NCBI GenBank assembly: GCA_905221325.1
Contig: CAJNCS010000008.1
Coordinates: 71,384 to 135,383 of the forward strand
Direction of reading: 5' to 3'
DNA: 64,000 nt
Origin: a bacterium
GTDB lineage: Bacteria > Bacillota > Bacilli > Lactobacillales > Streptococcaceae
How positions within the stretch are numbered: the first letter of the stretch is position 1; each line of letters begins with the position of its first letter. A model generated the notes under the pieces. That model had not been told where the DNA came from and did no database searches. It saw only the letters and a program-made list of their open reading frames with translations. The position numbers and the translations under genes were made by a program. This document shows, piece by piece, positions 32,862 to 41,795 of the stretch.

Positions 32862-33467
32862 ATGCTAAAACTTATTGCCATTGTTGGAACGAACTCTAAA
32901 CGTTCTACAAACCGCCAATTGCTCCAATACATGCAAAAACACTTTGCTGATAAAGCTGAAATTGAACTCGTTGAAATCAAGGACATCCCTGTTTTCAACA
33001 AACCAGCAGATAAGCAACTCCCAGCTGAAATTCTTGAGATTGCTGCTAAAATTGAAGCATCTGATGGTGTCGTTATCGGTACTCCTGAGTACGACCACTC
33101 TATCCCTGCAGTTTTGATGAGCGCTCTTGCTTGGCTATCTTACGGCATCTACCCACTTTTGAACAAACCAATCATGATCACTGGTGCTTCATACGGTACA
33201 CTTGGTTCATCTCGTGCCCAATTGCAACTTCGTCAAATCTTGAATGCTCCTGAAATCAAGGCAAATGTTCTTCCGGATGAATTCTTGCTCTCACACTCTC
33301 TTCAAGCATTTAACCCAAGTGGCGACTTGGTTGACCTTGATGTTATCAAGAAATTGGATGCCATCTTTGATGACTTCCGTATCTTTGTGAAGATTACTGA
33401 GAAATTGCGCAATGCACAAGAATTGCTTCGCAAAGATGCAGAAGAATTTGACTGGGAAAATTTGTAA
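32862..33467 (+). CDS. NADPH-dependent FMN reductase-family protein
   Basis: A 201-residue flavodoxin-like protein. GTNSKRSTNRQLLQYM binds the FMN phosphate near the N-terminus. GTPEYDHSIPAVLMSALAWL and MITGASYGTLGSSRAQLQL are the family hallmarks. It reduces flavin or quinone-like acceptors with NAD(P)H. It is the shorter of two adjacent paralogs, lying 18 bp after apbE and 17 bp before the larger paralog, so the three form one operon. Confidence 0.9.
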   Translation: MLKLIAIVGTNSKRSTNRQLLQYMQKHFADKAEIELVEIKDIPVFNKPADKQLPAEILEIAAKIEASDGVVIGTPEYDHSIPAVLMSALAWLSYGIYPLLNKPIMITGASYGTLGSSRAQLQLRQILNAPEIKANVLPDEFLLSHSLQAFNPSGDLVDLDVIKKLDAIFDDFRIFVKITEKLRNAQELLRKDAEEFDWENL

Positions 33468-33484
33468 GATAGGAGACCGAAAGA

Positions 33485-34726
33485 ATGAAATTTGTTGGAC
33501 TTGTTGGATCAAACTACGATCAATCATATAACCGCAAACTCTTGGAATTTATCCGTCGCAATTTCAAATTCAAATTTGAATTAGAAGTTCTTGAAATCGA
33601 CGAAGTTCCAATGTTTAACCAAGACGAAAAATGGGACGAAAGTTTCCAATTACGTTTCTTGTATAACAAGATTACACGTGCTGATGGTGTCATTATCGCT
33701 ACTCCTGAGCACAACCACACTATCTCAGCTTCACTCAAATCTGTACTCGAATGGCTTTCATACGAAGTTCATCCATTTGAAAACAAGCCTGTTATGATTA
33801 TGGGAGCATCATACTACGACCAAGGAACATCACGTGCCCAAGTTCACCTTCGTAAAATCCTTGATGCTCCAGGTGTTAATGCCTACACGCTTCCAGGTAA
33901 CGAATTCCTTCTTGGTAAAGCTAAGGAAGCTTTTGATAACAATGGAAACATCACCAACGAAGGGACTGTTAAATTCCTTGAAACTTGCTTAGATAACTTT
34001 GTGAAATACGTAGGAGTCGTTTCGAAATTGAAAAAACCAAAACCAATCGAACCAGAAGACTTGGATTGTGGAAAACCAATTGCTACAACCATTACAGAAG
34101 TTGACCCTGACGATCCAAAATGGGTAGAAAAAGTTGCTGCAATCACTGGTGCTGTTTCTGGTGATACCTATGTCAAACTGGACCACGGTGTCTTGACAGT
34201 TAACCAAATCGATATGTTCTTGAAAGCTATGCCATTTGAATTGACATACGCTGATGACAACAACCAATTCCTCTACTACAACAACGCTCACCAAGATCCA
34301 GACACTATGTTTGCTAAACGTGTACCACATCAATCAGGTAGTCGTATGTCAACCGTTCATGGTTCCCTACCACCAGCACGTATGAAGAATGTAGAGTGGC
34401 TTATCGGAACACTTCGCAACGGAAACCAAGAATACGTCCGTACTATCGTTCCAGGTTCACCTGCAGGTGTGATCAACACTCACAACTACCAAGCGATGTA
34501 CTATCCTGATGGATCATACGCTGGTATCAATGAAATCGTCTTTAACTTCCAACCATGGCTTGACTGGTACCTAAAAGAAACTGGTCAACGTTTGGTAGGT
34601 GGCAGTGGCCCATTCGCTCCTGCTGCTGGAGGTCATGGAGGCGCTGATGCTACTTCTGGTGCTTCTGATACTCATGATGGTGGAGGTCATGGAGGCGCTG
34701 ACGCTACTTCTGGCGCAAGCAACTAA
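33485..34726 (+). CDS. FMN reductase + PAS-like domain with tandem C-terminal flavinylation-type tails
   Basis: A 413-residue fusion. Residues 1-180 are a second FMN-reductase domain (ATPEHNHTISASLKSVLEWL, MGASYYDQGTSRAQVHL). Residues about 215-370 resemble the DUF438/PAS-type ligand domain (LDHGVLTVNQIDMF, MPFELTYADDNNQFLYY, STVHGSLPPARMKNVEWL). The last 42 residues are glycine-rich and carry DATSGAS twice, at 388-394 and 406-412, 18 residues apart and encoded by a 54-bp DNA repeat. DxxSGAS fits the motif flavinylated by ApbE, so Ser394 and Ser412 may carry covalent FMN. AGGAG precedes ATG 33485. Confidence 0.85.
   Translation: MKFVGLVGSNYDQSYNRKLLEFIRRNFKFKFELEVLEIDEVPMFNQDEKWDESFQLRFLYNKITRADGVIIATPEHNHTISASLKSVLEWLSYEVHPFENKPVMIMGASYYDQGTSRAQVHLRKILDAPGVNAYTLPGNEFLLGKAKEAFDNNGNITNEGTVKFLETCLDNFVKYVGVVSKLKKPKPIEPEDLDCGKPIATTITEVDPDDPKWVEKVAAITGAVSGDTYVKLDHGVLTVNQIDMFLKAMPFELTYADDNNQFLYYNNAHQDPDTMFAKRVPHQSGSRMSTVHGSLPPARMKNVEWLIGTLRNGNQEYVRTIVPGSPAGVINTHNYQAMYYPDGSYAGINEIVFNFQPWLDWYLKETGQRLVGGSGPFAPAAGGHGGADATSGASDTHDGGGHGGADATSGASN
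34627..34720 (+). repeat. 54-bp-offset tandem repeat encoding the DATSGAS tails
   Basis: Segments 34627-34666 and 34681-34720 are nearly identical and keep the reading frame, giving two GGHGGADATSGAS copies. Confidence 0.85.
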
Positions 34727-34736
34727 GAAACCAAAA

Positions 34737-34764
34737 AGGAGCCAAGCGGCTCCTTATTTTTGTT
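34737..34764 (+). terminator. Terminator of the flavin operon
   Basis: GGAGCC, loop AAGC, GGCTCC, then TTATTTTTG. Confidence 0.85.
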
Positions 34765-34769
34765 ATTAT

Positions 34770-34803
34770 CAAAAAAGGTTTTTGTAGTTATTCTACAAAA
34801 ACC
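34770..34803 (-). terminator. Terminator after the DUF896 gene
   Basis: A 13-bp perfect stem AAGGTTTTTGTAG/CTACAAAAACCTT. On the minus strand it is followed by a T-run. Confidence 0.85.
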
Positions 34804-34810
34804 TTGAATT

Positions 34811-35068
34811 TTATGAATTTGGATCATCAAGACTACGGCCGTGCAAACCTTTTTCACGTTGTACTTGGCGTAGCTTTTCTGGTGTGACGTCATTTCCTTC
34901 CTCGTCCACAATTTTAATTCCTTCAATGTGGTGACGAACAGAACGACGATAGCCTTCGATGTACTCCTCACGAAGTTTAGCTTGTTCCACTTTTTCAGCA
35001 GAAGTTAAGCCTTCTGTTTTTTTCTTTTTAGCAAGCTCGTTGATACGAGCGATTTTTTTCGGATCCAT
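34811..35068 (-). CDS. DUF896 (YnzC/UPF0291) family protein
   Basis: An 85-residue highly charged helical protein. [17 protein letters not shown] and [16 protein letters not shown] segments ([16 protein letters not shown]), with [10 protein letters not shown], match the YnzC/UPF0291 family of Firmicutes, known structurally as a helical hairpin. In Bacillus a relative is part of the SOS-induced yneA operon, but the function is unknown. It lies downstream of glyS on the same strand and is probably read with it. Confidence 0.88.
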   Translation of the reverse strand: MDPKKIARINELAKKKKTEGLTSAEKVEQAKLREEYIEGYRRSVRHHIEGIKIVDEEGNDVTPEKLRQVQREKGLHGRSLDDPNS

Positions 35069-35110
35069 GTTTCTCTCCTTTGTGATAAGTCAAAGTCCGT
35101 TTATCAAATT

Positions 35111-37147
35111 TTATTTAGTATTAATTTGGTTAAAACGTGCAAGTTTAGCGGCTTTCTTGGTTAATTGCGACAAGATAGCCAAGCGATTTTGTCGGACAGT
35201 CTGATCTTCGGCCATTACCATGGTATTTTCAAAGAAAGCATCAATAATTGGGCTAAGTGCAAAGAGTTGTTCTAATTGCTGACTTGCAGTACCTGATAAA
35301 ACAAGTGATTCTACTGCTTCCGCCAAGGCTTTCTCTTCTTCATTCTCAAAGAGAGCAGGGTCAACTGTTTCAGATCCTTCCGCTTTCTCAGCCAAATTAA
35401 AAGCACGAGAGAGAGATTCGACAGACGGTTTGAAGTTTTCTTCCTTGCTTGCTTCGACAAGAGCACTTGCTGCTTCCAACATATCCGCCACGACAAAGTT
35501 CGAACTTGCAAGGACTGCTTCCTTAATGTCTTTTGTAGTTGAATCCATCATCTTATCGACACGAGCCTTGATAAAGTCCATGACCTCCGCTTTATTTTCA
35601 TAAGTTAAGCTGTCGAATTTCAACGTATAAAGGCTATCAATCAGCTCATCCATAGCAATGTGCCAACCAAAAGCATCCAAGATACGAACTACACCTTGAG
35701 TTGCACGACGAAGGGCATAAGGGTCATTAGAACCTGATGGAATCAAGCCTACTGAGAAGAAACTCAAAATCGTATCCAATTTGTCTGCAATGGCTAGAAT
35801 GGCTCCAACCTTACTCTCTGGAAGTTCTCCTTCGGCTGATGTAGGCATGTAGTGTTCACGAATAGCAGCCGCAACTGCTGGGGTTTCCCCAGCAAGAAGG
35901 GCATATTTCTCACCCATAATTCCTTGGAGTTCATCAAACTCACCAACCATCCCTGTCAACAAGTCAAACTTGTAAATAGATGCTGCGCGGGCAAGATCAA
36001 TCGTTTCATCCACTGATAAACCAGCTTTTTCCGCCAAAAGAACGGCAATCTGACCTGTACGAATCATGTGTTCACGAAGGGAACCAATCTTTTCATGGAA
36101 GGTCACATGGTTCAATTTTTCAACAAGTTCAGAAATCACCAATTTTTGGTCTTCACGCCAGAAGAATTCTCCGTCTTCCAAGCGGGCAACTAGGACTTTT
36201 TCATTCCCCTTGATGACATTTTCCAAATGCTCTGCATTTCCGTTACGGACTGAAATAAAGTTTGGTAAGAGTTTACCATCTTGATCACGAACAACGAAGT
36301 AACGTTGGTGTTCTTTCATCGAAGTCACCAAAACTTCTTCTGGAACTTCAAGGTATTTGGCATCAAAACTTCCCATAAAGGCAGTTGGGTATTCAACCAA
36401 GTTCAAGACTTCATTCAACAAGTCAGTATCAATTTCGATACGTACACCATGTTCGGCTTCGATTGCCTTGATTTGGTCAATAATCATTTGCTCACGTTCA
36501 CGTGGATCCGCGATTACAAACTGAGCACGAAGGTCTTCTTCATAGCTCAATGCTGACTGAATCTTGGTTTCTTGTCCCAAGAAACGATGACCGCGACTCA
36601 CACGACCGCCCTTAATATCAAGGAAATCCAAATCAAACTCTTCTTCATCTAAAAGAACTGTCAAAGTGTGTACAGGGCGGATATATTCAAAGGTATTGTT
36701 AGCCCAGTGCATGCTAACAGGGAAAGTCAAGGACTTCAAGACATCTACGACACCAGGAATGATAGATTCAACTGGTTGACCAACTTCTTCCTTGGTAACA
36801 TAGACGTATTCTTCACCTTTAATTTCACGGAATTCGATATCTTCAACTGTCAAGCCTTTCCCACGGACAAATCCTTGAGCTGCTTTGGTGAAGTTTCCAT
36901 CACCATCCAAGGCAATTTTCTTTGCTGGTCCTTTGAAATCTTCTGTCAAATCAGACTGTTTGTCTGCAAGACCAGTCACACGAACAGCCAAACGGCGTGG
37001 TGTTGAGAAAGTTTGAATGGCTTCAAAAGACAGGCGATTCTCTTTGAGGAAGGCTGCCATTTTTTCACCTAGTTGTTTTTCACTTGGAGTTACTACGTAG
37101 GCTGGTAACTCTTCAAGACCGAGTTCTACTAATAAGTTTTTTGTCAT
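35111..37147 (-). CDS. glyS: Glycyl-tRNA synthetase beta subunit
   Basis: A 678-residue subunit of the bacterial α2β2 glycyl-tRNA synthetase. It begins [16 protein letters not shown], has the HD-like region and the central ...RHQRYFVV-type motif ([16 protein letters not shown]), and ends with an anticodon-binding helical domain ([22 protein letters not shown], in parts). The beta chain binds tRNA-Gly. It follows glyQ after an unusual 259-bp gap that holds a hairpin element. Confidence 0.96.
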   Translation of the reverse strand: MTKNLLVELGLEELPAYVVTPSEKQLGEKMAAFLKENRLSFEAIQTFSTPRRLAVRVTGLADKQSDLTEDFKGPAKKIALDGDGNFTKAAQGFVRGKGLTVEDIEFREIKGEEYVYVTKEEVGQPVESIIPGVVDVLKSLTFPVSMHWANNTFEYIRPVHTLTVLLDEEEFDLDFLDIKGGRVSRGHRFLGQETKIQSALSYEEDLRAQFVIADPREREQMIIDQIKAIEAEHGVRIEIDTDLLNEVLNLVEYPTAFMGSFDAKYLEVPEEVLVTSMKEHQRYFVVRDQDGKLLPNFISVRNGNAEHLENVIKGNEKVLVARLEDGEFFWREDQKLVISELVEKLNHVTFHEKIGSLREHMIRTGQIAVLLAEKAGLSVDETIDLARAASIYKFDLLTGMVGEFDELQGIMGEKYALLAGETPAVAAAIREHYMPTSAEGELPESKVGAILAIADKLDTILSFFSVGLIPSGSNDPYALRRATQGVVRILDAFGWHIAMDELIDSLYTLKFDSLTYENKAEVMDFIKARVDKMMDSTTKDIKEAVLASSNFVVADMLEAASALVEASKEENFKPSVESLSRAFNLAEKAEGSETVDPALFENEEEKALAEAVESLVLSGTASQQLEQLFALSPIIDAFFENTMVMAEDQTVRQNRLAILSQLTKKAAKLARFNQINTK

Positions 37148-37181
37148 GTTTTTTCCTTTACATCTTCTTCAATCTTTTTTA

Positions 37182-37351
37182 ATATGCACCTTAGGTACTG
37201 GGGACGTCGCTAACTAACTTTGTGAGTCTGTGTGGAAATCTGATGCTAAATTGATCAAGATTTCCAACAGTCTCATCAAAGTGGATTTAGCTGACTGATT
37301 TTTGAACCTAAGGTTTCAAAAATCCCCACATAACAGTACAGCGGTGCATAT
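37182..37351. repeat. 170-bp inverted-repeat (MITE-like) element between glyQ and glyS
   Basis: The 259-bp gap between the genes has no ORF. Its ends are inverted copies: ATATGCACC (37182-37190) and GGTGCATAT (37343-37351), followed inward by GTACTG/CAGTAC and GGGGA/TCCCC. Nearer the centre TGGAAATCT pairs with AGATTTCCA. The whole element could fold as one long hairpin within the operon mRNA. I do not recognise it as BOX, RUP or SPRITE. Confidence 0.65.
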
Positions 37352-37406
37352 CCCTCTAGCAAGTCTTCGACTTGCCTCTAACGATTTTAGAGCACAGTAT
37401 TACTCA

Positions 37407-38324
37407 CTATTCTGCGTCTTCTGCTAAGAGTTTAGCTCTTGTTGCTTCATCCAAAAGTGGGTAGCCTAGGCGTTTGCGTTCTGCGACAAAGGTTTTGGCT
37501 ACGACACGGGCCAAGTTACGGATACGAGCGATATAGCCTGCGCGCTCTGTTACAGATACGGCACCACGCGCGTCAAGCAGGTTAAAGGTGTGTGAACATT
37601 TGAGAACATAGTCATAGGCAGGGTGAACCAAGCCCTCTTCCAAGGCACGACCAGCTTCTTTTTCAAACTTATCAAAATTTTCCAGCAACATTTCTTGGTC
37701 CGAAATTTCAAATGAGTATTTTGAATGCTCGTACTCAGGCTGGATGAAGATTTCTCCGTATTTTACACCATCAGCCCATTCGATATCATAGACAGAATCC
37801 ACTTCCTGAATATAAGAAGCCAAGCGTTCCAAACCATAAGTAACCTCCGCAGTAACAGGTCCAGTTGCCAATCCACCGACTTGTTGGAAATAAGTAAACT
37901 GAGTGATTTCCATCCCATCAAGCCAAACTTCCCATCCAAGACCAGCTGAACCAGTTGATGGGTTTTCCCAGTTGTCCTCAACGAAACGAATATCGTGCTC
38001 CAAAGGATTGATTCCTAATTTTTCCAAAGACTCAAGGTAAAGTTCTTGAATATTTGATGGAGAAGGCTTCATGACCACTTGAAATTGGTGGTGTTGGTAC
38101 AGACGGTTAGGGTTTTCCCCGTAGCGACCGTCAGCTGGACGACGGGATGGCTCTACATAAGCCGCATTCCACGGCTCAGGCCCGATGGCACGAAGGAAAG
38201 TGTAAGGACTCATGGTTCCCGCACCTTTTTCATTATCATAAGCCTGCATAAGCATACAACCTTGGTCATTCCAAAATTGTTGCAAAGTAAGGATGATTTC
38301 CTGGAAAGTCAATTTTTTAGACAT
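37407..38324 (-). CDS. glyQ: Glycyl-tRNA synthetase alpha subunit
   Basis: A 305-residue class II synthetase subunit that activates glycine. Family signatures are [56 protein letters not shown] and the class II motif [13 protein letters not shown]. The start follows AAAGGAGTAAACA. It is the second gene behind the glycine T-box, after the metallopeptidase-like gene. Confidence 0.97.
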   Translation of the reverse strand: MSKKLTFQEIILTLQQFWNDQGCMLMQAYDNEKGAGTMSPYTFLRAIGPEPWNAAYVEPSRRPADGRYGENPNRLYQHHQFQVVMKPSPSNIQELYLESLEKLGINPLEHDIRFVEDNWENPSTGSAGLGWEVWLDGMEITQFTYFQQVGGLATGPVTAEVTYGLERLASYIQEVDSVYDIEWADGVKYGEIFIQPEYEHSKYSFEISDQEMLLENFDKFEKEAGRALEEGLVHPAYDYVLKCSHTFNLLDARGAVSVTERAGYIARIRNLARVVAKTFVAERKRLGYPLLDEATRAKLLAEDAE

Positions 38325-38342
38325 TGTTTACTCCTTTAGTTT

Positions 38343-39104
38343 TTATATTTCTTTTTCAATTAATTTCTGCTGAACAAACCAATTTAACAAGGGAAGAGTT
38401 TTATCTGTATTTGCCCATAGTTGATAAGAATCGAAGACTGCTTCTACACTACCTAGATTTTCTACCAACTTATCTACTGTCAAAAAACTACGCCAGTATT
38501 CGTAAAAAATACTTGCATAGTTCTTATCATAAGTTGAGGAACCAAAATCATTCAATGAATGCCAACCATACTTCTTCTGATAAAGTTCTACGAGAGATTG
38601 ATTACAAATTTTTTCCGCTTGAAATTCCTCCTCTGTCAAGAAATACTTGCGACTAATATATTCAACCATCCCCTCTTCAAACCAGATGTAAGAGTCGTAA
38701 CCATCAAAATCATCTGAAAAATGCTCCGACCAATGTGCTAACTCATGTCCTACAATCTGTAAGAGGAAATTTTCAGATAAAGAATGATAGTGACTTTCTA
38801 TTTCTTGAGTTTGCTGAGAACACTCGTAGTCCATCAACTGATACAAATACAGCTCTTTCCAAACAGTTAAATCAGGCGTCAGAACCATTCGTCTATTATT
38901 TGTATAGGCAGGAACAGGAATTTCCCTAATAATCTGTGTAGCAGCATTAAAATCTGACCAAATGACGGCTTGTGGTAAATCATAGACTGCAAGTTCATTC
39001 TTTAAAAAGGATTGATAATCCTCCAACTTTTTAGTATTTCTTAATACAAAATCACGAAATGCAACTAGTTGGCTATCATCTTTTACAAGATAAAGGTTCT
39101 CCAC
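38343..39104 (-). CDS. Predicted zinc metallopeptidase between T-box and glyQ
   Basis: About 253 residues. HELAHWSEHF carries an HExxH zinc motif, and WFEEGMVEYISRKYF about 30 residues later supplies the usual gluzincin glutamate (ExxxxE-type second motif). No signal peptide is seen, so it is probably cytoplasmic. GTG 39104 lies close after AAAGGAG; GTG 39122 is an alternative. It is the first gene after the glycine T-box leader and is read with glyQS, so its expression should rise when charged tRNA-Gly falls. I know of no established role for such a protein in glycine metabolism. Confidence 0.75.
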   Translation of the reverse strand: MENLYLVKDDSQLVAFRDFVLRNTKKLEDYQSFLKNELAVYDLPQAVIWSDFNAATQIIREIPVPAYTNNRRMVLTPDLTVWKELYLYQLMDYECSQQTQEIESHYHSLSENFLLQIVGHELAHWSEHFSDDFDGYDSYIWFEEGMVEYISRKYFLTEEEFQAEKICNQSLVELYQKKYGWHSLNDFGSSTYDKNYASIFYEYWRSFLTVDKLVENLGSVEAVFDSYQLWANTDKTLPLLNWFVQQKLIEKEI

Positions 39105-39144
39105 GACTCTCCTTTCTTTCACACAATAGACTGAATAAGCAAAA

Positions 39145-39326
39145 GAACCGCATTCGACAATCCTAGGTTGATTTAACCTAGGGGCGTCAGAAACGCGGTT
39201 CCACCCTAATTTATTACTTCATTGTTTTTTTAAAATACGACAGAAAGCGCCAGTTTCTTAGCTTGTTCTACTTGGCTCCCACTGTCCCAAGCTCGCTTTA
39301 AGAACGCCATAAGACTTTCTTTCCTG
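39145..39326 (-). promoter_or_regulatory. Glycine T-box riboswitch leader
   Basis: The minus strand carries the T-box sequence AGGGTGGAACCGCG (39207-39194), a stem I region with GCGAGCTTGGGA and GTGGGAGCC, and a GGC triplet at 39251-39249 in the expected specifier position, which fits glycine. The terminator pairs GCGGTTC with GAACCGC (39145-39151 with 39195-39201) around an inner CCTAGGTT/AACCTAGG hairpin and ends in CTTTTG. Uncharged tRNA-Gly would favour the antiterminator. Confidence 0.9.
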
Positions 39327-39332
39327 TTGAAT

Positions 39333-39361
39333 ATTATATCAGAAAGGCACGAAATTTACAA
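39333..39361 (-). promoter_or_regulatory. Promoter of the T-box/glyQS operon
   Basis: On the minus strand TTGTAA (39361-39356), 17 bp, TATAAT (39338-39333). Confidence 0.75.
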
Positions 39362-39376
39362 TTTTTTTCTTATTTT

Positions 39377-40222
39377 CTAAAAATCCATCTCATCCACACG
39401 TGGTGCACCAGAAGTCACCGAGATTTTCTTTAAGATTTCTCTCTCTTCTTTGCTGAGTTCAATCCCAAAACAGTCAAGATTGCTCTGGATGCGAGAGGCT
39501 GTCACGGACTTAGGTAGAGGTAAGAAACCTTCTACCAAACTCCAAGCCAAGGCGATTTGAGCCACTGATTTCCCATGCTTTGCAGCAATTTCTTGGACCT
39601 CTTTCTGTTCAAACAATTCTCCTTGCCCAAAAGGTCCCCAGGCCTCTAAGAGAATTCCTTTTTCTCGACAGTAGTCAACCACTTCCTCTTGATAAACTCC
39701 TGGAGCCAAGCGCACCTGATTGACTGCAGGAACAATTCTTGCTTTTTCTAGCAAAGCATCCAAATGCTTGGAAAGGAAATTACTAACTCCGATAGCACGG
39801 ATTTTGCCTTCTTGGTAAAGGTCCTCCATCGCTCTCCAGACTTCAGCATTGCGACTTTTCCATGCCTCATTTTCTCTTAGTGGTTTTGGATTTGGCCAAT
39901 GGATAAGGTACAAATCTAGATAGTCCAATTCCAGTTTTTCCATTGATTGCTCAAAAGCTTGGCGAGCTTCTTCATAGCTGTGATTGGTGTTCCAAAGTTT
40001 GGTTGTTACAAAGATTTCTTGGCGTGGAATACCGCTATCTCGAATAGCGCGACCAACACTCTCCTCATTTTTGTAGATAGCTGCAGTATCGATATGGCGA
40101 TAACCGGCTTTTAAGGCTTCTAAAACGGCTTGGTAGGCCACTTCTCCATTTTCAGCTTTCCAGGTCCCAAATCCTAAAACTGGGATTGAAACTCCATTAT
40201 TAAGTGTGTAAGCTTTCATCAT
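39377..40222 (-). CDS. Aldo/keto reductase
   Basis: A 281-residue NADPH-dependent reductase of the 2,5-diketo-gluconate reductase group. GFGTWKAENGE, GYRHIDTAAIYKNEESVGRA (catalytic Asp and Tyr), the catalytic Lys in VTTKLWN, and LIHWPNP with the active His are all present. The C-terminal cofactor motif LPKSVTASRIQSNLDCF is intact. It reduces small aldehydes or ketones in the cytoplasm; the exact substrate is unknown. A hairpin between it and pgdA separates the transcripts. Confidence 0.93.
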   Translation of the reverse strand: MMKAYTLNNGVSIPVLGFGTWKAENGEVAYQAVLEALKAGYRHIDTAAIYKNEESVGRAIRDSGIPRQEIFVTTKLWNTNHSYEEARQAFEQSMEKLELDYLDLYLIHWPNPKPLRENEAWKSRNAEVWRAMEDLYQEGKIRAIGVSNFLSKHLDALLEKARIVPAVNQVRLAPGVYQEEVVDYCREKGILLEAWGPFGQGELFEQKEVQEIAAKHGKSVAQIALAWSLVEGFLPLPKSVTASRIQSNLDCFGIELSKEEREILKKISVTSGAPRVDEMDF

Positions 40223-40241
40223 TTTTCCTTTCTATGTGAAG

Positions 40242-40293
40242 AAAATCTAAAGAAACAAAGCCGGATTAACAGAGGCATGTCTCTTTAGATTTT
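40242..40293 (-). terminator. Terminator after pgdA
   Basis: A 12-bp stem AAAATCTAAAGA/TCTTTAGATTTT with a 28-base loop. On the minus strand it is followed by TTTTCTTC. Confidence 0.5.
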
Positions 40294-40298
40294 GTCGA

Positions 40299-41690
40299 TT
40301 ATTGATCACGGTCATAATACATTTCGTGAGCTTTCAAGCGAGAATTAAGCAATTCCGGAATCGTCACAAATGTATAACCTTGGTCTTTCAGATATTCTAT
40401 AATCTTTGGAAGAGCATTAACTGTAGCGCCATGAATATCATGCATAAGAACAATCGATCCATTACGAACTTGATGCTGAATCTCTGTCAAAATAGCTGTT
40501 TCATTCTTACTCTTCCAGTCCAAACTATCCACATTCCACATGATGAAGCTCAAGTCCAGACTGTTACGGATATCATCAGTAATAGCACCATAAGGCGGAC
40601 GCATAAGTTTAGAACTCGAACCTAAAACCTTGGTCAAGGCATCTTCTGTATCAGTGATTTGCTTTTTAGCATCTTCAAGAGTCAATTTTGAAAGAACAGG
40701 ATGATCCCAGCTATGGTTTCCCACAACATGTCCTTCTGATTTCATTCGTTTCAGAAGATCCTCATTGCCAGTAATGTTTTTACCAAGTACAAAGAAGGTC
40801 GCCTTTACATTGTACTTAGCCAATGTATCCAAAGCTTGTGTAGTTGTAGATGGATTTGGACCATCATCAAAAGTCAAGGCTACAACTTTTTTATTTTTTT
40901 GTACAAAGTAAGCTTGGTAGAGCTCAGCATCCTTTTCTAATAGATAAGAGGACTCAATGACATCAAAGAAACTGGATATCGGTAGAGCAATTTCCTCTAG
41001 AGTCTCTCCTGAATTAGGAGGATAAAGGATGATTTGGCTATCTTTATAATCAAAGCTCCATGATGCCAGATCTTGGTCTGTAAAGTTTTTTAGAACCTGA
41101 TCAATTTTTGTCTGGTCAAGTTTCTTATCTTCTAGAATTGATTTGATTTGACTCAGCAGGAGTTCCTTAACCTTGCTAGCATCTTTGAAAAGTTGACTAA
41201 GAGTAAAAAGTTTACCATCTTCTGTCAAGAAAATTTTCCCTAAAGACGTCTTTTCTTTTTCTTCAACCTTTGTTGCAGACAAATCGTAGACTTGCTTACT
41301 AATATTACGAACAAGAACTCCCTTTAAAACAGGATCTAATTGCTCGGTATAATAAAAGACCAAATCTTCTTTATCTTCCAGCTTTTCTTTAATATCCTGG
41401 TTGATTTTTTCTCTAACAGGCGCAATGACTTCCTCTCCTTGAAGAGGATAATAGGCAATGACCTCAGCTTGACCTTTTCGGAAATGGTCTTTCTGACTGC
41501 CTGCGTTGAATTGTTGGTCTTTTTCGTTTTTTAAGGCTTCAATTTTTTGTTCATAGGATTGTTTCTGTAGAATTTTGTGACCAACCACGCCACCTAGGCA
41601 GATCATAGCAAGACTTAAAATACCTACTAAAACAAGTAATACATTTCTCTTTTTATCGTGGGAAACACGCTTCTCTCTATTTTTCTTCAT
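40299..41690 (-). CDS. pgdA: Peptidoglycan N-acetylglucosamine deacetylase
   Basis: A 463-residue enzyme. Residues 15-37 are a membrane anchor, 40-265 the extracellular N-terminal domains, and 268-460 the NodB deacetylase. TFDDGPNP has the catalytic base D275 and ligand D276; HSWDH supplies H326 and H330; RPPYG, DSLDW and HDIHG follow. These residue numbers coincide with those known for pneumococcal PgdA. Deacetylation of the wall glycan gives resistance to lysozyme. Confidence 0.96.
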   Translation of the reverse strand: MKKNREKRVSHDKKRNVLLVLVGILSLAMICLGGVVGHKILQKQSYEQKIEALKNEKDQQFNAGSQKDHFRKGQAEVIAYYPLQGEEVIAPVREKINQDIKEKLEDKEDLVFYYTEQLDPVLKGVLVRNISKQVYDLSATKVEEKEKTSLGKIFLTEDGKLFTLSQLFKDASKVKELLLSQIKSILEDKKLDQTKIDQVLKNFTDQDLASWSFDYKDSQIILYPPNSGETLEEIALPISSFFDVIESSYLLEKDAELYQAYFVQKNKKVVALTFDDGPNPSTTTQALDTLAKYNVKATFFVLGKNITGNEDLLKRMKSEGHVVGNHSWDHPVLSKLTLEDAKKQITDTEDALTKVLGSSSKLMRPPYGAITDDIRNSLDLSFIMWNVDSLDWKSKNETAILTEIQHQVRNGSIVLMHDIHGATVNALPKIIEYLKDQGYTFVTIPELLNSRLKAHEMYYDRDQ

Positions 41691-41764
41691 ATCTCCATCA
41701 TATCAAATCAGAACTATAATTTCAATGATAAATCGATATTCTTCTATTTTTGAAAGAAATAATA

Positions 41765-41789
41765 AAAAGCCTAGATGATCTAAGCTTTT
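41765..41789 (-). terminator. Terminator after ezrA
   Basis: An 11-bp stem AAAAGCCTAGA/TCTAAGCTTTT (one wobble) with a 3-base loop. TTTTTATTATTT follows on the minus strand. Confidence 0.75.
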
Positions 41790-41795
41790 CAGGTA

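Noticed and set aside
37182..37351. Known pneumococcal BOX, RUP or SPRITE element
   Set aside because: The end sequences and length do not match these elements as I know them, so I left it unnamed.
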